A program made the position numbers and the translations under genes. This document shows positions 17,844-26,629 of a stretch of 64,000 nt of DNA, in pieces; positions within the stretch are counted from its first letter, which is position 1, and every line of letters begins with the position of its first letter. Below the pieces are notes generated by a model that had not been told where the DNA came from, searched no databases, and was given only the letters and a program-made list of their open reading frames with translations. The DNA comes from Micromonospora echinospora (GTDB lineage Bacteria; Actinomycetota; Actinomycetes; Mycobacteriales; Micromonosporaceae). The stretch lies in the NCBI RefSeq assembly GCF_900091495.1, contig NZ_LT607413.1:5223001-5287000 (forward strand), given 5' to 3'.

Positions 17844-18292
17844 GAGTCATCTCCTTCGGCCGGTGGCCAGTGCGGATGTCCGTCGGCCAGCTCGGTGCCC
17901 ACTCCGAAGAGCACCGTCAGGTGCGCCATGGGTGTGTCGCGGCCGGCGCCGTGGTAGTGCAGGAGGCCGGCCGGTACGACCACGACGTCGCCGACGTCCA
18001 CTCGGAGGTCCCGGCCCGGCCGGCCGACGTGCCCCGGTCCCTCGGTGACGATCAGGATCTGGTCGCCGGCATGGGTGTGCAGCCGGGTCCGGGCACCGGG
18101 ATCGAAATGCACGAGGGCCGACCGGACCGGCGTCGTCTGCATCGCCGCGATGGATGCGGCGATCTGGTCGACGTCGCAGGAGACGACGCGGCCACCCTCG
18201 AAGATCTCGTTGCCGCTCGGACGCAGATCTGCGGTGACGCGACGGAAGACCGCCAGATCCCGGCCCACGTCGTCGACCGTCGGTCCCACCAT
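17840..18292 (-). CDS. Cupin-domain protein
   Basis: 150 aa, ATG at 18290-18292 with GGAGG 6 bases upstream. The cupin core is 'SALVHFDPGARTRLHTHAGDQILIVTEG' with its metal-binding histidines, then 'VDVGDVVVVPAGLLHYHGA'. Single-domain cupins of this type accompany oxidative catabolic enzymes as dioxygenases, isomerases or small-molecule binding proteins. It is the first gene of the minus-strand set and is translationally coupled to the flavin reductase. Confidence 0.83.
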   Translation of the reverse strand: MVGPTVDDVGRDLAVFRRVTADLRPSGNEIFEGGRVVSCDVDQIAASIAAMQTTPVRSALVHFDPGARTRLHTHAGDQILIVTEGPGHVGRPGRDLRVDVGDVVVVPAGLLHYHGAGRDTPMAHLTVLFGVGTELADGHPHWPPAEGDDS

Positions 18293-18613
18293 CCGTTGCC
18301 TCCCCTTGCCTGTCGCCGCCGTCAGCGGGCGAGCACCCACGTTAGGAGGTAAGAAAGGCCGGGGCTTCATAGGAACCGTACGGAGCCCGCCCCACTCCGT
18401 CCGCTCTTATAGAGGGCAGGTCAACGCTCCTTCAGCCGATTCCGGACAGAGATGTACACCGGTCCCTACGTTCCTGCGGATGGTAGGAAACCGGCCCTGA
18501 TGTGTCCTGTCTTACAGCGAGGTGCGGGGACGTCCCCCTCACCTAAACTCGCCCCCTATCAAGAGCCGCGACACGCCGGGCGGCACGCCGGGCGAGCGAT
18601 GAGGCGGGAGCGT
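18293..18613. promoter_or_regulatory. Divergent intergenic region between catabolic operon and ABC importer
   Basis: This 321-bp region has no convincing gene. It holds the ribosome-binding site of the cupin at its left end and A/T-richer stretches (around 18340-18370, 18405-18415 and 18541-18562) that are likely promoters for both directions. The motif at 18471-18488 lies inside it. Confidence 0.5.
18471..18488. promoter_or_regulatory. TTCCTGCG-N5-TAGGA motif upstream of the ABC importer
   Basis: TTCCTGCG at 18471-18478, then GATGG, then TAGGA at 18484-18488. It matches the block at 16771-16787 with one extra spacer base. TTCCT and AGGAA also form an imperfect dyad here. Confidence 0.4.
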
Positions 18614-19393
18614 ATGGAGCAGACGCAGGCGGTCGTCACCCTCACGGGCATCCGTAAGTCGTACGGGTCGTTCGTCGCCCTGAACGACGTGTCCCTGTCG
18701 GTCGACGCGGGCGAGACCGTGTGCATCATCGGCCCCAGCGGATCCGGCAAGTCCACCCTGCTGCGCTGCTGCAACCTGCTCGAACTGCCCGACGCCGGGA
18801 CGCTCGACGTCGGCGGGACGCGGTACTTCCCTCTGGCAGCGCGGGCGAGGGCACGATCGGAGTCGCTTCGCGGGCTGCGCACCCGCACGGCGATGGTGTT
18901 CCAGAGCTTCGAGCTCTTCCCCCACCTGTCCGCCATCGACAACGTCGCGCTGGCCCCAGTCCAGGTCCGGGGGGTGAGCCGGGCGACCGCCAACGAGAGC
19001 GCCCGGTCGCTGCTTGAACGGGTCGGCCTGCGCGACTTCACCTCGGCCCGGCCCTCGACGCTCTCCGGTGGTCAGGCGCAGCGGGTCTCGATCGCCCGTG
19101 CGCTGGCCATGGAGCCGGAAGTACTGCTCTTCGACGAGCCCACCTCGGCGTTGGACCCGGAGATGGTCGGCGAGGTGCTGGAGATCATGCGCGAGCTGGC
19201 GTTGTCCGGGGCGACCATGCTGGTCGTCACGCACGAGATGCGCTTCGCGCGCGAGGTGGCAACCCGGGTGGTGGTCATGGACCACGGACAGATCGTCGAA
19301 ACCGGCACCCCGGACGAGGTCTTCGAACGTCCACGACACGTTCGGACCCAGCGGTTCCTCCAGGCCCTGTCGCGCTCCGGCTATGCGGTCTGA
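18614..19393 (+). CDS. Amino-acid-type ABC transporter, ATP-binding subunit
   Basis: 259 aa from the ATG at 18614 (MEQTQAV); an in-frame ATG at 18599 is an alternative. It has Walker [10 protein letters not shown], signature [15 protein letters not shown], Walker [14 protein letters not shown] and the switch His in VVTHEM, all of the GlnQ/polar-amino-acid class. It heads a four-gene operon with its binding protein and two permeases, reading away from the catabolic operon. It energises import across the membrane, probably of the substrate degraded by the minus-strand enzymes. Confidence 0.9.
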   Translation: MEQTQAVVTLTGIRKSYGSFVALNDVSLSVDAGETVCIIGPSGSGKSTLLRCCNLLELPDAGTLDVGGTRYFPLAARARARSESLRGLRTRTAMVFQSFELFPHLSAIDNVALAPVQVRGVSRATANESARSLLERVGLRDFTSARPSTLSGGQAQRVSIARALAMEPEVLLFDEPTSALDPEMVGEVLEIMRELALSGATMLVVTHEMRFAREVATRVVVMDHGQIVETGTPDEVFERPRHVRTQRFLQALSRSGYAV

Positions 19394-19446
19394 CGGATGT
19401 CGTTCCAGAGAACTGACCGGTACCACACCAGGGAGTTGACGAATCG

Positions 19447-20322
19447 ATGAGCATCACAATCAGTGTGGCCCGCCGCGCGCGGCGGCTGGGCGCCGTGGTC
19501 GCGCTCGCCGGGTTGCTGGCGGTATCGGCCTGCGGCGGATCCGACGACGAGGCCGGCGCGAGCGACCTGCCGTTCGACCTGATCAAGCCCGGTCACCTCA
19601 CGGTCACCTACTCCGAGAGCTACCTACCGAAGATCGCCTCCGGCGACAACGGCACCCTGGAGGGGTACGAGGGCTTCCTGCTCACCAAGGTCGCCGAGAA
19701 GTACAACCTGAAGCTGGCCCCGATGCCCACCGAGTTCGCCTCGCAGATCCTGTCCGTACGGCAGGGGCGGGCGGACGTCGGCACCGGGATCTACTACACC
19801 GAGGAGCGGGCCAAGCAGGTCTTCTACACCCGCCCGAACATCACCGACCGGCTCGGCGCGCTGACCCTGAAGACCACGGCGTACGAGAACGTGGACAGCC
19901 TCAAGGGCAAGCCGATCGCCTCGGTGAACGGCTTCTCGTACAACGAGTACCTCTTCACCTACTACGGGAAGAACAACGTCAAGCTCTTCCCGTCGTACGC
20001 CGAGGCGTCCCAGGCGGTGCTGGGCGGCCAGGTGGTGGCCTTCATGGGCTCGACCGGGACCGCACCCGGCATCATCAAGTCGCACCCCGAGCTGAACCTG
20101 CACACGTTCGCCGACGGTGACTTCTCGCTGCCCGCGAACGTGTCGAAGTCCGCCACCTACGAGTACGTCAACTGCGACAACCCGGGGCTGGCCGACGCGA
20201 TCGACCAGGTCTACCAGGAGCTGGTCGACTCCGGGGAGTGGCAGAAGCAGCTCGAGCAGTGGGGCGTCGGTGGTGCCGAGTACGTGCCCCCGGCCGAGCG
20301 CCCGACCCAGCACTGCTCCTGA
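19447..20322 (+). CDS. ABC transporter substrate-binding lipoprotein (SBP_bac_3, polar amino acid type)
   Basis: 291 aa. The N-terminal signal ends in lipobox VSAC with Cys29 as the predicted lipidation site. The mature part is a family-3 solute-binding protein: 'LPFDLIKPGHLTVTYSESYLPKIA', 'GYEGFLLTKVAEKYNL', 'VRQGRADVGTGIYYTEERAK'. These usually bind amino acids, opines or small cationic amines. The usual ligand Arg in the 'lxsgrvD'-type pocket cannot be confirmed by eye. It is followed 20 bp later by the first permease. Confidence 0.9.
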   Translation: MSITISVARRARRLGAVVALAGLLAVSACGGSDDEAGASDLPFDLIKPGHLTVTYSESYLPKIASGDNGTLEGYEGFLLTKVAEKYNLKLAPMPTEFASQILSVRQGRADVGTGIYYTEERAKQVFYTRPNITDRLGALTLKTTAYENVDSLKGKPIASVNGFSYNEYLFTYYGKNNVKLFPSYAEASQAVLGGQVVAFMGSTGTAPGIIKSHPELNLHTFADGDFSLPANVSKSATYEYVNCDNPGLADAIDQVYQELVDSGEWQKQLEQWGVGGAEYVPPAERPTQHCS

Positions 20323-20342
20323 CGGCTGACGGGCCTCCGCTG

Positions 20343-21047
20343 ATGGCTGAATGGCTCGACTTCCTGTTGGAGGGTCTCTGGACGACCCTCCAACTGGTCG
20401 CCCTGAGCACGGTGCTGACCATCGTCATCGCCGTACCGCTCGCCGTGGCGCGGATCAGCCCGCGCCGGTGGGTCCGCTGGCTGTCCGGGACCTTTGTCGA
20501 GGTGTTCCGCAGCATCCCACTGCCGGTGCTCCTGGCGGCGCTGTACTTCGGGTTCGGACCCGCGCTCTCGGGGCTCGGCCTGGACGCCTTCAAGCTGGCG
20601 GTGATCGCCATCGTCGTCAACGAGGCCGCGTACGTCGCCGAGGTCCTCAAGGGCCTCCTGCAGTCCGTACCCATCGGGCAGTGGCAGGCGGCGGCGAGCC
20701 TCGGGATGCGGCGCCGGCAGGCACTGCGCCTGGTGATCCTGCCCCGGATCCGACGGCCGTCCGTGCCGCACGCCGTCAACGGGTTCATCTACATCGTCAA
20801 GGGCAGCGCATTGGCCTCCATCATCACCGTCCCGGAGCTGACACTGCACGCGAACCAGCTCATGATCGACACGTTTCGCCCCCTCGAGGTGTACGCGCTC
20901 GTCGGGGTCATCTACCTCGCCATCAACATCCCGGTGTCCTACCTGGCACGGCTCGCCGAGGGCGGCCCGGGCCAGCGCCGGAGGCGGTCGCGGACGGACC
21001 GGGCCCGACCCGCCGCCGAATCGGCCGCGACGGGGGTGGGTGGCTGA
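20343..21047 (+). CDS. ABC transporter permease (HisM/GlnP-like), first subunit
   Basis: 234 aa from ATG 20343 with about five hydrophobic segments. The EAA loop is 'QWQAAASLGMRRRQALRLVILPR', which contacts the ATPase, and the segment 'EVFRSIPLPVLLAALYF' is typical of polar amino acid permeases. The C-terminus is a basic cytoplasmic tail rich in Arg. Its TGA overlaps the next ATG (TGATG), indicating coupled synthesis of a heterodimeric channel. Confidence 0.9.
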   Translation: MAEWLDFLLEGLWTTLQLVALSTVLTIVIAVPLAVARISPRRWVRWLSGTFVEVFRSIPLPVLLAALYFGFGPALSGLGLDAFKLAVIAIVVNEAAYVAEVLKGLLQSVPIGQWQAAASLGMRRRQALRLVILPRIRRPSVPHAVNGFIYIVKGSALASIITVPELTLHANQLMIDTFRPLEVYALVGVIYLAINIPVSYLARLAEGGPGQRRRRSRTDRARPAAESAATGVGG

Positions 21048-21709
21048 TGGACCTGTACGTCCGCCTCGTCACCGAGGCACTGCCGGTGACGATCGCCGTC
21101 AGCGCGGCGGCCTGGCTGCTGGGCACCGTCCTCGGCACCGGGCTCGGGATGGCCGGCCTCAGCCGGCGTCGCTGGCTGCGGGAGACGCAGTTCTTCGTCA
21201 GCACCGTCCTGCGTAGCCTGCCGGAGCTGCTGGCGATCTACCTGCTGTTCTACGGCATCACCGCGCACGGGGTGGAACTGACCCCGTTCACCGCGACCGT
21301 CCTCGCGCTGGGCGTCACCCAGGCCGGCTTCTGGGCCGAGTCCGTCCGGGCGGGCGTCCAGGTGGTGGGCCCGCGCCAGTTCGAGGCCGCCTACTCGCTG
21401 GGGCTGACGACCAGCCAGACGTACCGGAAGGTGATCTTCCCCCAGCTGGTGTCGGCGCTGACCTCGCCCAGCCTGAACATGTTCGTCGCGCTGACCAAGC
21501 TGACCGCGATCGCCGCCGCGGTGGGCCTGCCCGAACTGCTGCACACCGGCCGCTCGGTGATGGACCGCACGTACGACGTGCTGCCGGTGGTCGTCGCGCT
21601 GGCCGTCACCTACCTGATGCTCACCGTCCCGCTGACCTTCCTGGTCAAGGCGGCCGAGGACCGGTGGCGCAAGCGTACGGCCCGGCAGACCATGCCGGTG
21701 TTCTCGTAG
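21047..21709 (+). CDS. ABC transporter permease, second subunit
   Basis: 220 aa integral membrane protein with 'STVLRSLPELLAIYLLFYG' and an EAA loop 'PRQFEAAYSLGLTTSQTYRKVIFPQ'. It is paralogous to the preceding permease and overlaps it by one base. It completes the importer. A perfect 13-bp-arm hairpin begins 11 bp after the stop. Confidence 0.9.
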   Translation: MDLYVRLVTEALPVTIAVSAAAWLLGTVLGTGLGMAGLSRRRWLRETQFFVSTVLRSLPELLAIYLLFYGITAHGVELTPFTATVLALGVTQAGFWAESVRAGVQVVGPRQFEAAYSLGLTTSQTYRKVIFPQLVSALTSPSLNMFVALTKLTAIAAAVGLPELLHTGRSVMDRTYDVLPVVVALAVTYLMLTVPLTFLVKAAEDRWRKRTARQTMPVFS

Positions 21710-21719
21710 CACGGTGCGC

Positions 21720-21749
21720 GATGCCCCCGTCCACCCGGACGGGGGCATC
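21720..21749. terminator. Bidirectional hairpin terminator
   Basis: GATGCCCCCGTCC (21720-21732) and GGACGGGGGCATC (21737-21749) are perfect 13-bp arms around ACCC. It sits between the converging importer operon and the S1 protease gene, so it can serve both strands. Confidence 0.8.
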
Positions 21750-21838
21750 GCCGGGTCCGGCGGGGCCGTTGCCGACGGGGTCGTGACCGCATGCCCGGGG
21801 AGACGGGGAACGGAGCCGGCGGCAACGGCCCCGCGACG

Positions 21839-23566
21839 TCAGGCCCGCCCGGTGTTGACGTAGACCTTGTTGTCCAGCCCGCGGACGAACAGGTGCAGGT
21901 CGCCGTCGTAGACGTTGGCGGCCGGGCCGCTCGGGGTCGGGCGGTTGCCGGACAGCTCGGTCCAGCGGTTGAAGGTGGTGCCGTGGGAGGCGATGGTGAA
22001 CAGCTGGTCGTTGCCGCCCCGAGCGAACAGGCGCAGCAGGCCGTCGTAACTGGCCAGGCCGAGTGGGCTGGCGGTCCAGCCGTTACCGGGCACCGGGATC
22101 CAGCCGGTCCAGGCCCCGGCCGCGTAGGTGTTGAGGTAGATCAGGTTGTTGACGGCGCGTACGGCCAGGCGCAGCGTGCCGTTGTACTCGGTCACGGCGG
22201 GCGCGTCGGGGGTGCTGCCGTTGCCGGGCAGCACGTTCCAGCCGGACCAGCCGGTGGTGCTGTGGACGTTCTCGACGAGCTTGTCGTTGCCGGCCCGCAC
22301 GATGAGGTGCAGCTCCCCGCCGACGACGGCGGCGGTGGGGGCGCTCGGGGTGGTGCCGCCGCCGGGTATCTCGGCCCAGCCGGACCACGCCGTGCCGGTG
22401 GACGTGTTGACGTAGATGCGGCCGGCGGTGTCACGTACGAAGAGATACAGCATGTTGTTGTGGACGGTGACCGTCGGCGCGCTGGGGGTGGTGCGGCCGC
22501 CCGGCACCGGTGACCAGCCCGACCACTGGGTGCCCGTGCGGACGTTCTGGATGATCTGGCCGTCGGCGCGGCGGGCGAAGACGTGCTCGGCGCCGGCCAA
22601 GGTCGTCACCGCCGGGCTCGAGGCGACGAGTTGCCCGCCGGGCACCTCGTTCCAGCCCTGCCAGTAGCGGGTCAGGCTGAGACCGAAGGTGTGCAGGATC
22701 GGGCGGATCGGCTGGAAGTACGACCGGTCGTCCTCGTCGTCGCACAACAGGTCGGTGCCGCCGGAGTGGATGCCCTGGGCCTGGTCGCCGGCGACGTACG
22801 GGGCACCGGAGTCGCCCGGCTCGGAGCAGGCGTCGGTCATCGTCAGGCCGGTCATCACCTTGTCCGGGCCGCCGTTCGTGCCGTGGTAGATGACGGTGAC
22901 GTTCTTGGCCAGGATGGTCCCGCACCGCACGCCGGTCGTGACGCCGCTACGGCAGACCGTGGTGCCCTCGGAAGCGGGTTCGTCGCCGTCGACCGGGCCG
23001 AGGCCGAGCACCTCGGCGGTCGGGCGCCAGTCGGTGTAGGTGCGTACCCAGGCCATGTCGACGTACGGGAAGGAGTAGCCGCCCCAGACGCCCAGCGGCC
23101 GGCCATCCGCGGTGAGCGCCCCCGGAGGCGTCTCGAGCGCGCAGTGCCCGGCGGTGAGGAACCCGGCGTCACCGGTGAGGTTCTCCGTCACCGCGAACCC
23201 GGTCGTGCAGCCGGCGGTCCCGCCGATCAGGTAACCGTGGCCGGCGCCCAGCCGGTCCGACTCCTGTTGCGGGCGCCCGGCAGCCTCGACGACGCGCACC
23301 GCGCGCTTCGGCGTCCCGTTGTTCTCGACGAACCGCCGGGCTGTCGCGGCTCCACCCGGCAGCGCCTGTACCACCAGTGATTGTCCGTCCACGTCGGCGT
23401 ACCAGCCGGTCACCTCGTCCGGAACGCTGGCGGCACGGTCCAGCCGGACCTTCATCCCCTCCAGCGCCGCGCCGTCCGGCACCGACTGTGCCGCCGCCGG
23501 CGCGCCCACCAGCATCGTGCCCGCGACGCTCAACGCCGCCAGCCACCCCACCGCGATCCTCCGCAC
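21839..23566 (-). CDS. Secreted S1 (streptogrisin-like) serine protease with C-terminal PLL-type beta-propeller
   Basis: 575 aa. The start is the GTG at 23564-23566, preceded by AGGAGG at 6-base spacing; an upstream TTG lies within the ribosome-binding site and was rejected. It has a Sec signal peptide, a pro-region, then a chymotrypsin-fold domain with His in TAGHC, likely Asp in VDMAWVR and Ser in GDSGAP. From about residue 310 there are repeated 'W(S/T)GW..(V/I)PG..TPSAPT' blades, giving five or six PLL-like propeller repeats likely to bind glycans or surfaces. It is an extracellular protease targeted by its propeller. Confidence 0.87.
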   Translation of the reverse strand: MRRIAVGWLAALSVAGTMLVGAPAAAQSVPDGAALEGMKVRLDRAASVPDEVTGWYADVDGQSLVVQALPGGAATARRFVENNGTPKRAVRVVEAAGRPQQESDRLGAGHGYLIGGTAGCTTGFAVTENLTGDAGFLTAGHCALETPPGALTADGRPLGVWGGYSFPYVDMAWVRTYTDWRPTAEVLGLGPVDGDEPASEGTTVCRSGVTTGVRCGTILAKNVTVIYHGTNGGPDKVMTGLTMTDACSEPGDSGAPYVAGDQAQGIHSGGTDLLCDDEDDRSYFQPIRPILHTFGLSLTRYWQGWNEVPGGQLVASSPAVTTLAGAEHVFARRADGQIIQNVRTGTQWSGWSPVPGGRTTPSAPTVTVHNNMLYLFVRDTAGRIYVNTSTGTAWSGWAEIPGGGTTPSAPTAAVVGGELHLIVRAGNDKLVENVHSTTGWSGWNVLPGNGSTPDAPAVTEYNGTLRLAVRAVNNLIYLNTYAAGAWTGWIPVPGNGWTASPLGLASYDGLLRLFARGGNDQLFTIASHGTTFNRWTELSGNRPTPSGPAANVYDGDLHLFVRGLDNKVYVNTGRA

Positions 23567-23811
23567 CCAAGGCCTCCTCGCCAAGACGCGCCGGGCGGTG
23601 ACCCGGCGCCCGGCAATGAAAACCTTTCGACGGTGGCAGTGGACAGATCTTGTCGGGTTCCCGTCCCGGCCGATCCATCAGGCTCGTCGCCGAGCCGCCC
23701 GGCCCATGGTGGGAGCGGACCCCGGGCGCCCTACGATCCGGCGGCACCGGTGCCCGGCGGTGTCGATCCGGCCGGATGACGGACCGGTCGAGGGCCGGAC
23801 GACCGGGCAGG

Positions 23812-24471
23812 TCACACGGCGGTGAGCAGTGCGTCGAGCGGCCGAGGCAAGGCATCCCGGCCGACCGCCGCCTCGACGAGCAGTCGCGCGTAGCGCAGCT
23901 TGCGACGCGAGCCACTGCCCAGGAACCGCCGCATCTGCGCCTCGGGCCGCCGGCCGCGCCAGGCCGGCTGGCTCTGCAACGAGCGGAACGACCCGAGGTC
24001 GCCCTGCGAGTCGAAGAGTGCTTCGACCTCGGCGGCGCCCACGGCGCGGATCAGCTCGTCCTCCAGATCGTCGACGCAGACGTGGAACCCGAGGCGTTCC
24101 ATCTCGGCGCGGGTGGGGGTCGCGCCGACCCGGGCGGCGATACCGCGGCGGAACAGATCCTCCTCACGCAGGTCGCACAGGCCGGCGAGCCGTACCCGGG
24201 CGCCCAGCGGGCCCGACCTCGTCAGGAAGCGGCCGATCGCGTGCGCCCCGCCGATCGGCACGACCACGATCCGCTCCGCCGCGAGGTCCCGGCCGCGACC
24301 CACAGCGGCTGTCTCCACGGCGATCTGGTCGCTGATGCCCTCGACGAGCACCACGGCCACCGCGTCGTCGACCTTCGCCAGGGCGCGGGCCGTCGCCAGG
24401 GTCGGGGCGTCGGGGCCGCTGACGTAGCCGTCGAGCGACCTGCGGACAAGCTCACGGCGGTCGGTGACCAT
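23812..24471 (-). CDS. Stand-alone TOPRIM (OLD-type) nucleotidyltransferase/hydrolase-like protein
   Basis: 219 aa from ATG 24469-24471; an in-frame ATG at 24532-24534 would add 21 residues. The central region matches the TOPRIM domain annotated in actinomycete 'ATP-dependent endonuclease' proteins: conserved Glu in VVLVEGISDQIAVE, 'VVPIGGAHAIGRFL' and acidic AGLCDLREED. No ABC-type ATPase domain precedes it, unlike full OLD nucleases. It may be a metal-dependent nuclease or nucleotide-processing enzyme. It starts the accessory segment and diverges from the nuclease-like gene at 24715. Confidence 0.75.
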   Translation of the reverse strand: MVTDRRELVRRSLDGYVSGPDAPTLATARALAKVDDAVAVVLVEGISDQIAVETAAVGRGRDLAAERIVVVPIGGAHAIGRFLTRSGPLGARVRLAGLCDLREEDLFRRGIAARVGATPTRAEMERLGFHVCVDDLEDELIRAVGAAEVEALFDSQGDLGSFRSLQSQPAWRGRRPEAQMRRFLGSGSRRKLRYARLLVEAAVGRDALPRPLDALLTAV

Positions 24472-24714
24472 GGCGGTTGCTGGTCCGGCGGGTGACTTGC
24501 CCTGGCGTCCTGTCCGCCCGTCGAGCGTAGCCATGGCTGCCATCATCGGTGATGGGGATGCTCGCCAACCAGGGATTTCCGGGGCACATCTCGGCGACAG
24601 GCCCGGTACCCGTACCGCCGGGCGGCCCGTGCGATCCGATGCGCCCAGTCCCGCCTGTGGTCGGCGGCGGGAGGCGGCCGTACGCCGCCGGCCGTCCTCG
24701 TTACCGTGTGCGGT

Positions 24715-25236
24715 ATGGAACCGGAGGAGGACGACTACACGGCGAAGTCGGCTGACGCCAGCCGGATGGGAAAGGCCGCCGAGCATCTCATCGCCGCCTT
24801 CTGCATCCTGGCGACCCGGGGCGTCCTGAACGTCTCGACCTCACTCGTCGATGACGAGGGCGTCGACCTGGTGTTCCACCGCCGTGGGTCCACTGCGACG
24901 CTCGCTGTGCAGGTCAAGGCGCGGATGTCGGACAGCAAACGCGTCCAGTCCGAAGGATTCGTTGCGTTCGTCCGGTCCCAGACCTTCGCTCCCCGGCCGA
25001 ACCTGGACATGCTGTTCGTCGCGATCGACGTTGTTCACGGCGCGGTGATGAAAGCATGGCTCATTCCCAGCAGGGATTATGAGGCCACACTCGGTGCCCC
25101 CAACAGCCGCGGTCGGTACCGCTTCAGCGCCTCCATGAAGGACGACTCGAAGGATCGTTGGCGGGGTTACCGCCTGGAGGCGCATGAGTTACCCCAGGCG
25201 GTACTGCGTCGTCTCGACGGCCTTGTCGAGGGTTGA
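24715..25236 (+). CDS. DUF4365-like / PD-(D/E)XK nuclease-fold protein
   Basis: 173 aa from ATG 24715. The pattern fits a PD-(D/E)XK core: Glu23 in 'GKAAEHLIAAFC', Asp51 in 'DDEGVDLVF' and Gln66-x-Lys68 in 'LAVQVKAR'. The rest contains 'LFVAIDVVHGAVMKAWLIPSRDY', common in DUF4365-type proteins. Such nucleases occur in defence and repair contexts, but none is assigned here. It lies in a stretch of small unrelated genes, and its codon use is slightly less GC-extreme than its neighbours. Confidence 0.65.
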   Translation: MEPEEDDYTAKSADASRMGKAAEHLIAAFCILATRGVLNVSTSLVDDEGVDLVFHRRGSTATLAVQVKARMSDSKRVQSEGFVAFVRSQTFAPRPNLDMLFVAIDVVHGAVMKAWLIPSRDYEATLGAPNSRGRYRFSASMKDDSKDRWRGYRLEAHELPQAVLRRLDGLVEG

Positions 25237-25423
25237 TCGACGAGGAGGGAAGGCCGTCTCGCCTCGCTGACCGATCAGGCCCTCGGGGCCGACCTGGCCT
25301 GCGGCAGCCCCGGTGAACCGCCGACCCGCGAGACCGCCCCCGTTCGGATGCGGGTGTCGAGCGATGTCGGTGGCGGAATGTAGCCTTTGCGCGTGCGGAA
25401 AGCGGTGTTCTGGAGCAACCTCG

Positions 25424-25813
25424 ATGGCTGACGCCGACGACGTCCGTCGCCTGGCGTTGGCGCTGCCTCACGTGGCCGAGATCGACAGTGACGGCTTCGA
25501 CTTCCGGGTCGCCGACAAGGGGTTCGTCTGGTCCTACCCCGAACGCAGACCCGGCACGTCGCGCCTCATCCGCACCGACATCGCCGTGCTCTACGTCGGC
25601 GACGAAGCGGAGAAGCAGGCTCTGCTCCTCGGGGAGCCCGAGGTCTTCTTCACGACGCCCGCGTACGACGGGCTGCCCCTGGTCATGCTGCGGCTGGCAC
25701 GGGTGGACGTCGACCGCCTGGCGGAACTCGTCACCGACGCGTGGCACATGCGTGCCCCGGACTCGCTCGTCGCCGACCTCGACGTCGCCACAGGTTCGTC
25801 GAGTCCCGGATAG
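25424..25813 (+). CDS. MmcQ/YjbR-family protein
   Basis: 129 aa from ATG 25424, with GGAG 8 bases upstream. It matches the YjbR fold: 'DDVRRLALALPHVAEI', 'FDFRVADKGFVWSYPER', 'TPAYDGLPLVMLRLARVDVDRLAELVTDAW'. YjbR/MmcQ proteins have a double-wing DNA-binding-like fold with no established molecular function. It is probably monocistronic. Confidence 0.8.
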   Translation: MADADDVRRLALALPHVAEIDSDGFDFRVADKGFVWSYPERRPGTSRLIRTDIAVLYVGDEAEKQALLLGEPEVFFTTPAYDGLPLVMLRLARVDVDRLAELVTDAWHMRAPDSLVADLDVATGSSSPG

Positions 25814-25856
25814 ATCGTGACCACGGTCGTCCGGCAGCCGGCTACCATCCGTGGCG

Positions 25857-26612
25857 ATGGCGGACTTCGTGCACATCACCCGAGCACGGTCGGCTCGACG
25901 CATCCAGCGTTCGGGAATCGCGGCGCGCAGCGCCGGGCACGCCGGCGGACGGGGCGTTTACTGCATGCCGGTGTTGCCCTCGTTCACCCTCACCTACCAG
26001 TGGGTGCGTGAGCTGCGGCGCTGGCATTCCGGCGTACTGGTCGCGGTGCATCTGCGGCTGCCCGACGACGAGCCGGTGACCGTCGGGCACTACGGTGCCC
26101 CACCACGTGCGGTGACCGCCGCGCAGGCGGTCGCGGCGGTGCGTCGGCTGGACGACCCGCGCGGCTGCGAGGTGTTCGTGCCCCGCGCGGTCACCACCGC
26201 CGAGGTACGCCGGATCCGGGACGTCCCACAGGGAGTCGGTTGGCGGTACCTGCCGGGCGCTCACGGCCGGCGGCCCTGCCCGTGTCCAGCCTGCCTGCCG
26301 CGCGGAGCCCGCAACGTCGCGAGGCTGCGTCGCCGGTTCCCGTACAACGACCCGCCCAGGCCAAAGGGCGAGCTGATGGCCCAGCTACGGACGGCAGGCA
26401 CCGCTGACGAGATCATCGACGTGCTGTGGGAGCTGGGTCGTGGCCGGCGCGGTGGCGCCGAGGAATTGGCGTACCTGGTAGACCATCCCGATCCGCACGT
26501 ACGCGACACTCTCAATGACGCCCTGCGTGCGTACCGGGGTCGCGAGGCGCGACGGCTTCGCGCGCGTCTACAGCTCACCGAGGTGTCGGCGTCAACGTCG
26601 AAGAGCTGCTGA
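25857..26612 (+). CDS. Putative ADP-ribosyltransferase-like protein with Cys cluster and HEAT-like C-terminus
   Basis: 251 aa from ATG 25857 (GTG 25851 possible). The N-terminal 110 residues resemble an H-Y-E type ADP-ribosyltransferase: His6 in FVHITRA, Tyr35 in GRGVYC and Glu105 in CEVFVPRAV, in the right order and spacing. A CPCPAC cluster follows near residue 143, then a helical segment 'ELAYLVDHPDPHVRDTLNDALRAY' typical of HEAT repeats. The function is unproven: it could modify protein or nucleic acid, or be a degenerate relative. It converges with the nucleotidyltransferase gene 17 bp away. Confidence 0.6.
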   Translation: MADFVHITRARSARRIQRSGIAARSAGHAGGRGVYCMPVLPSFTLTYQWVRELRRWHSGVLVAVHLRLPDDEPVTVGHYGAPPRAVTAAQAVAAVRRLDDPRGCEVFVPRAVTTAEVRRIRDVPQGVGWRYLPGAHGRRPCPCPACLPRGARNVARLRRRFPYNDPPRPKGELMAQLRTAGTADEIIDVLWELGRGRRGGAEELAYLVDHPDPHVRDTLNDALRAYRGREARRLRARLQLTEVSASTSKSC

Positions 26613-26629
26613 GCGGCCCGTCGACCCGG

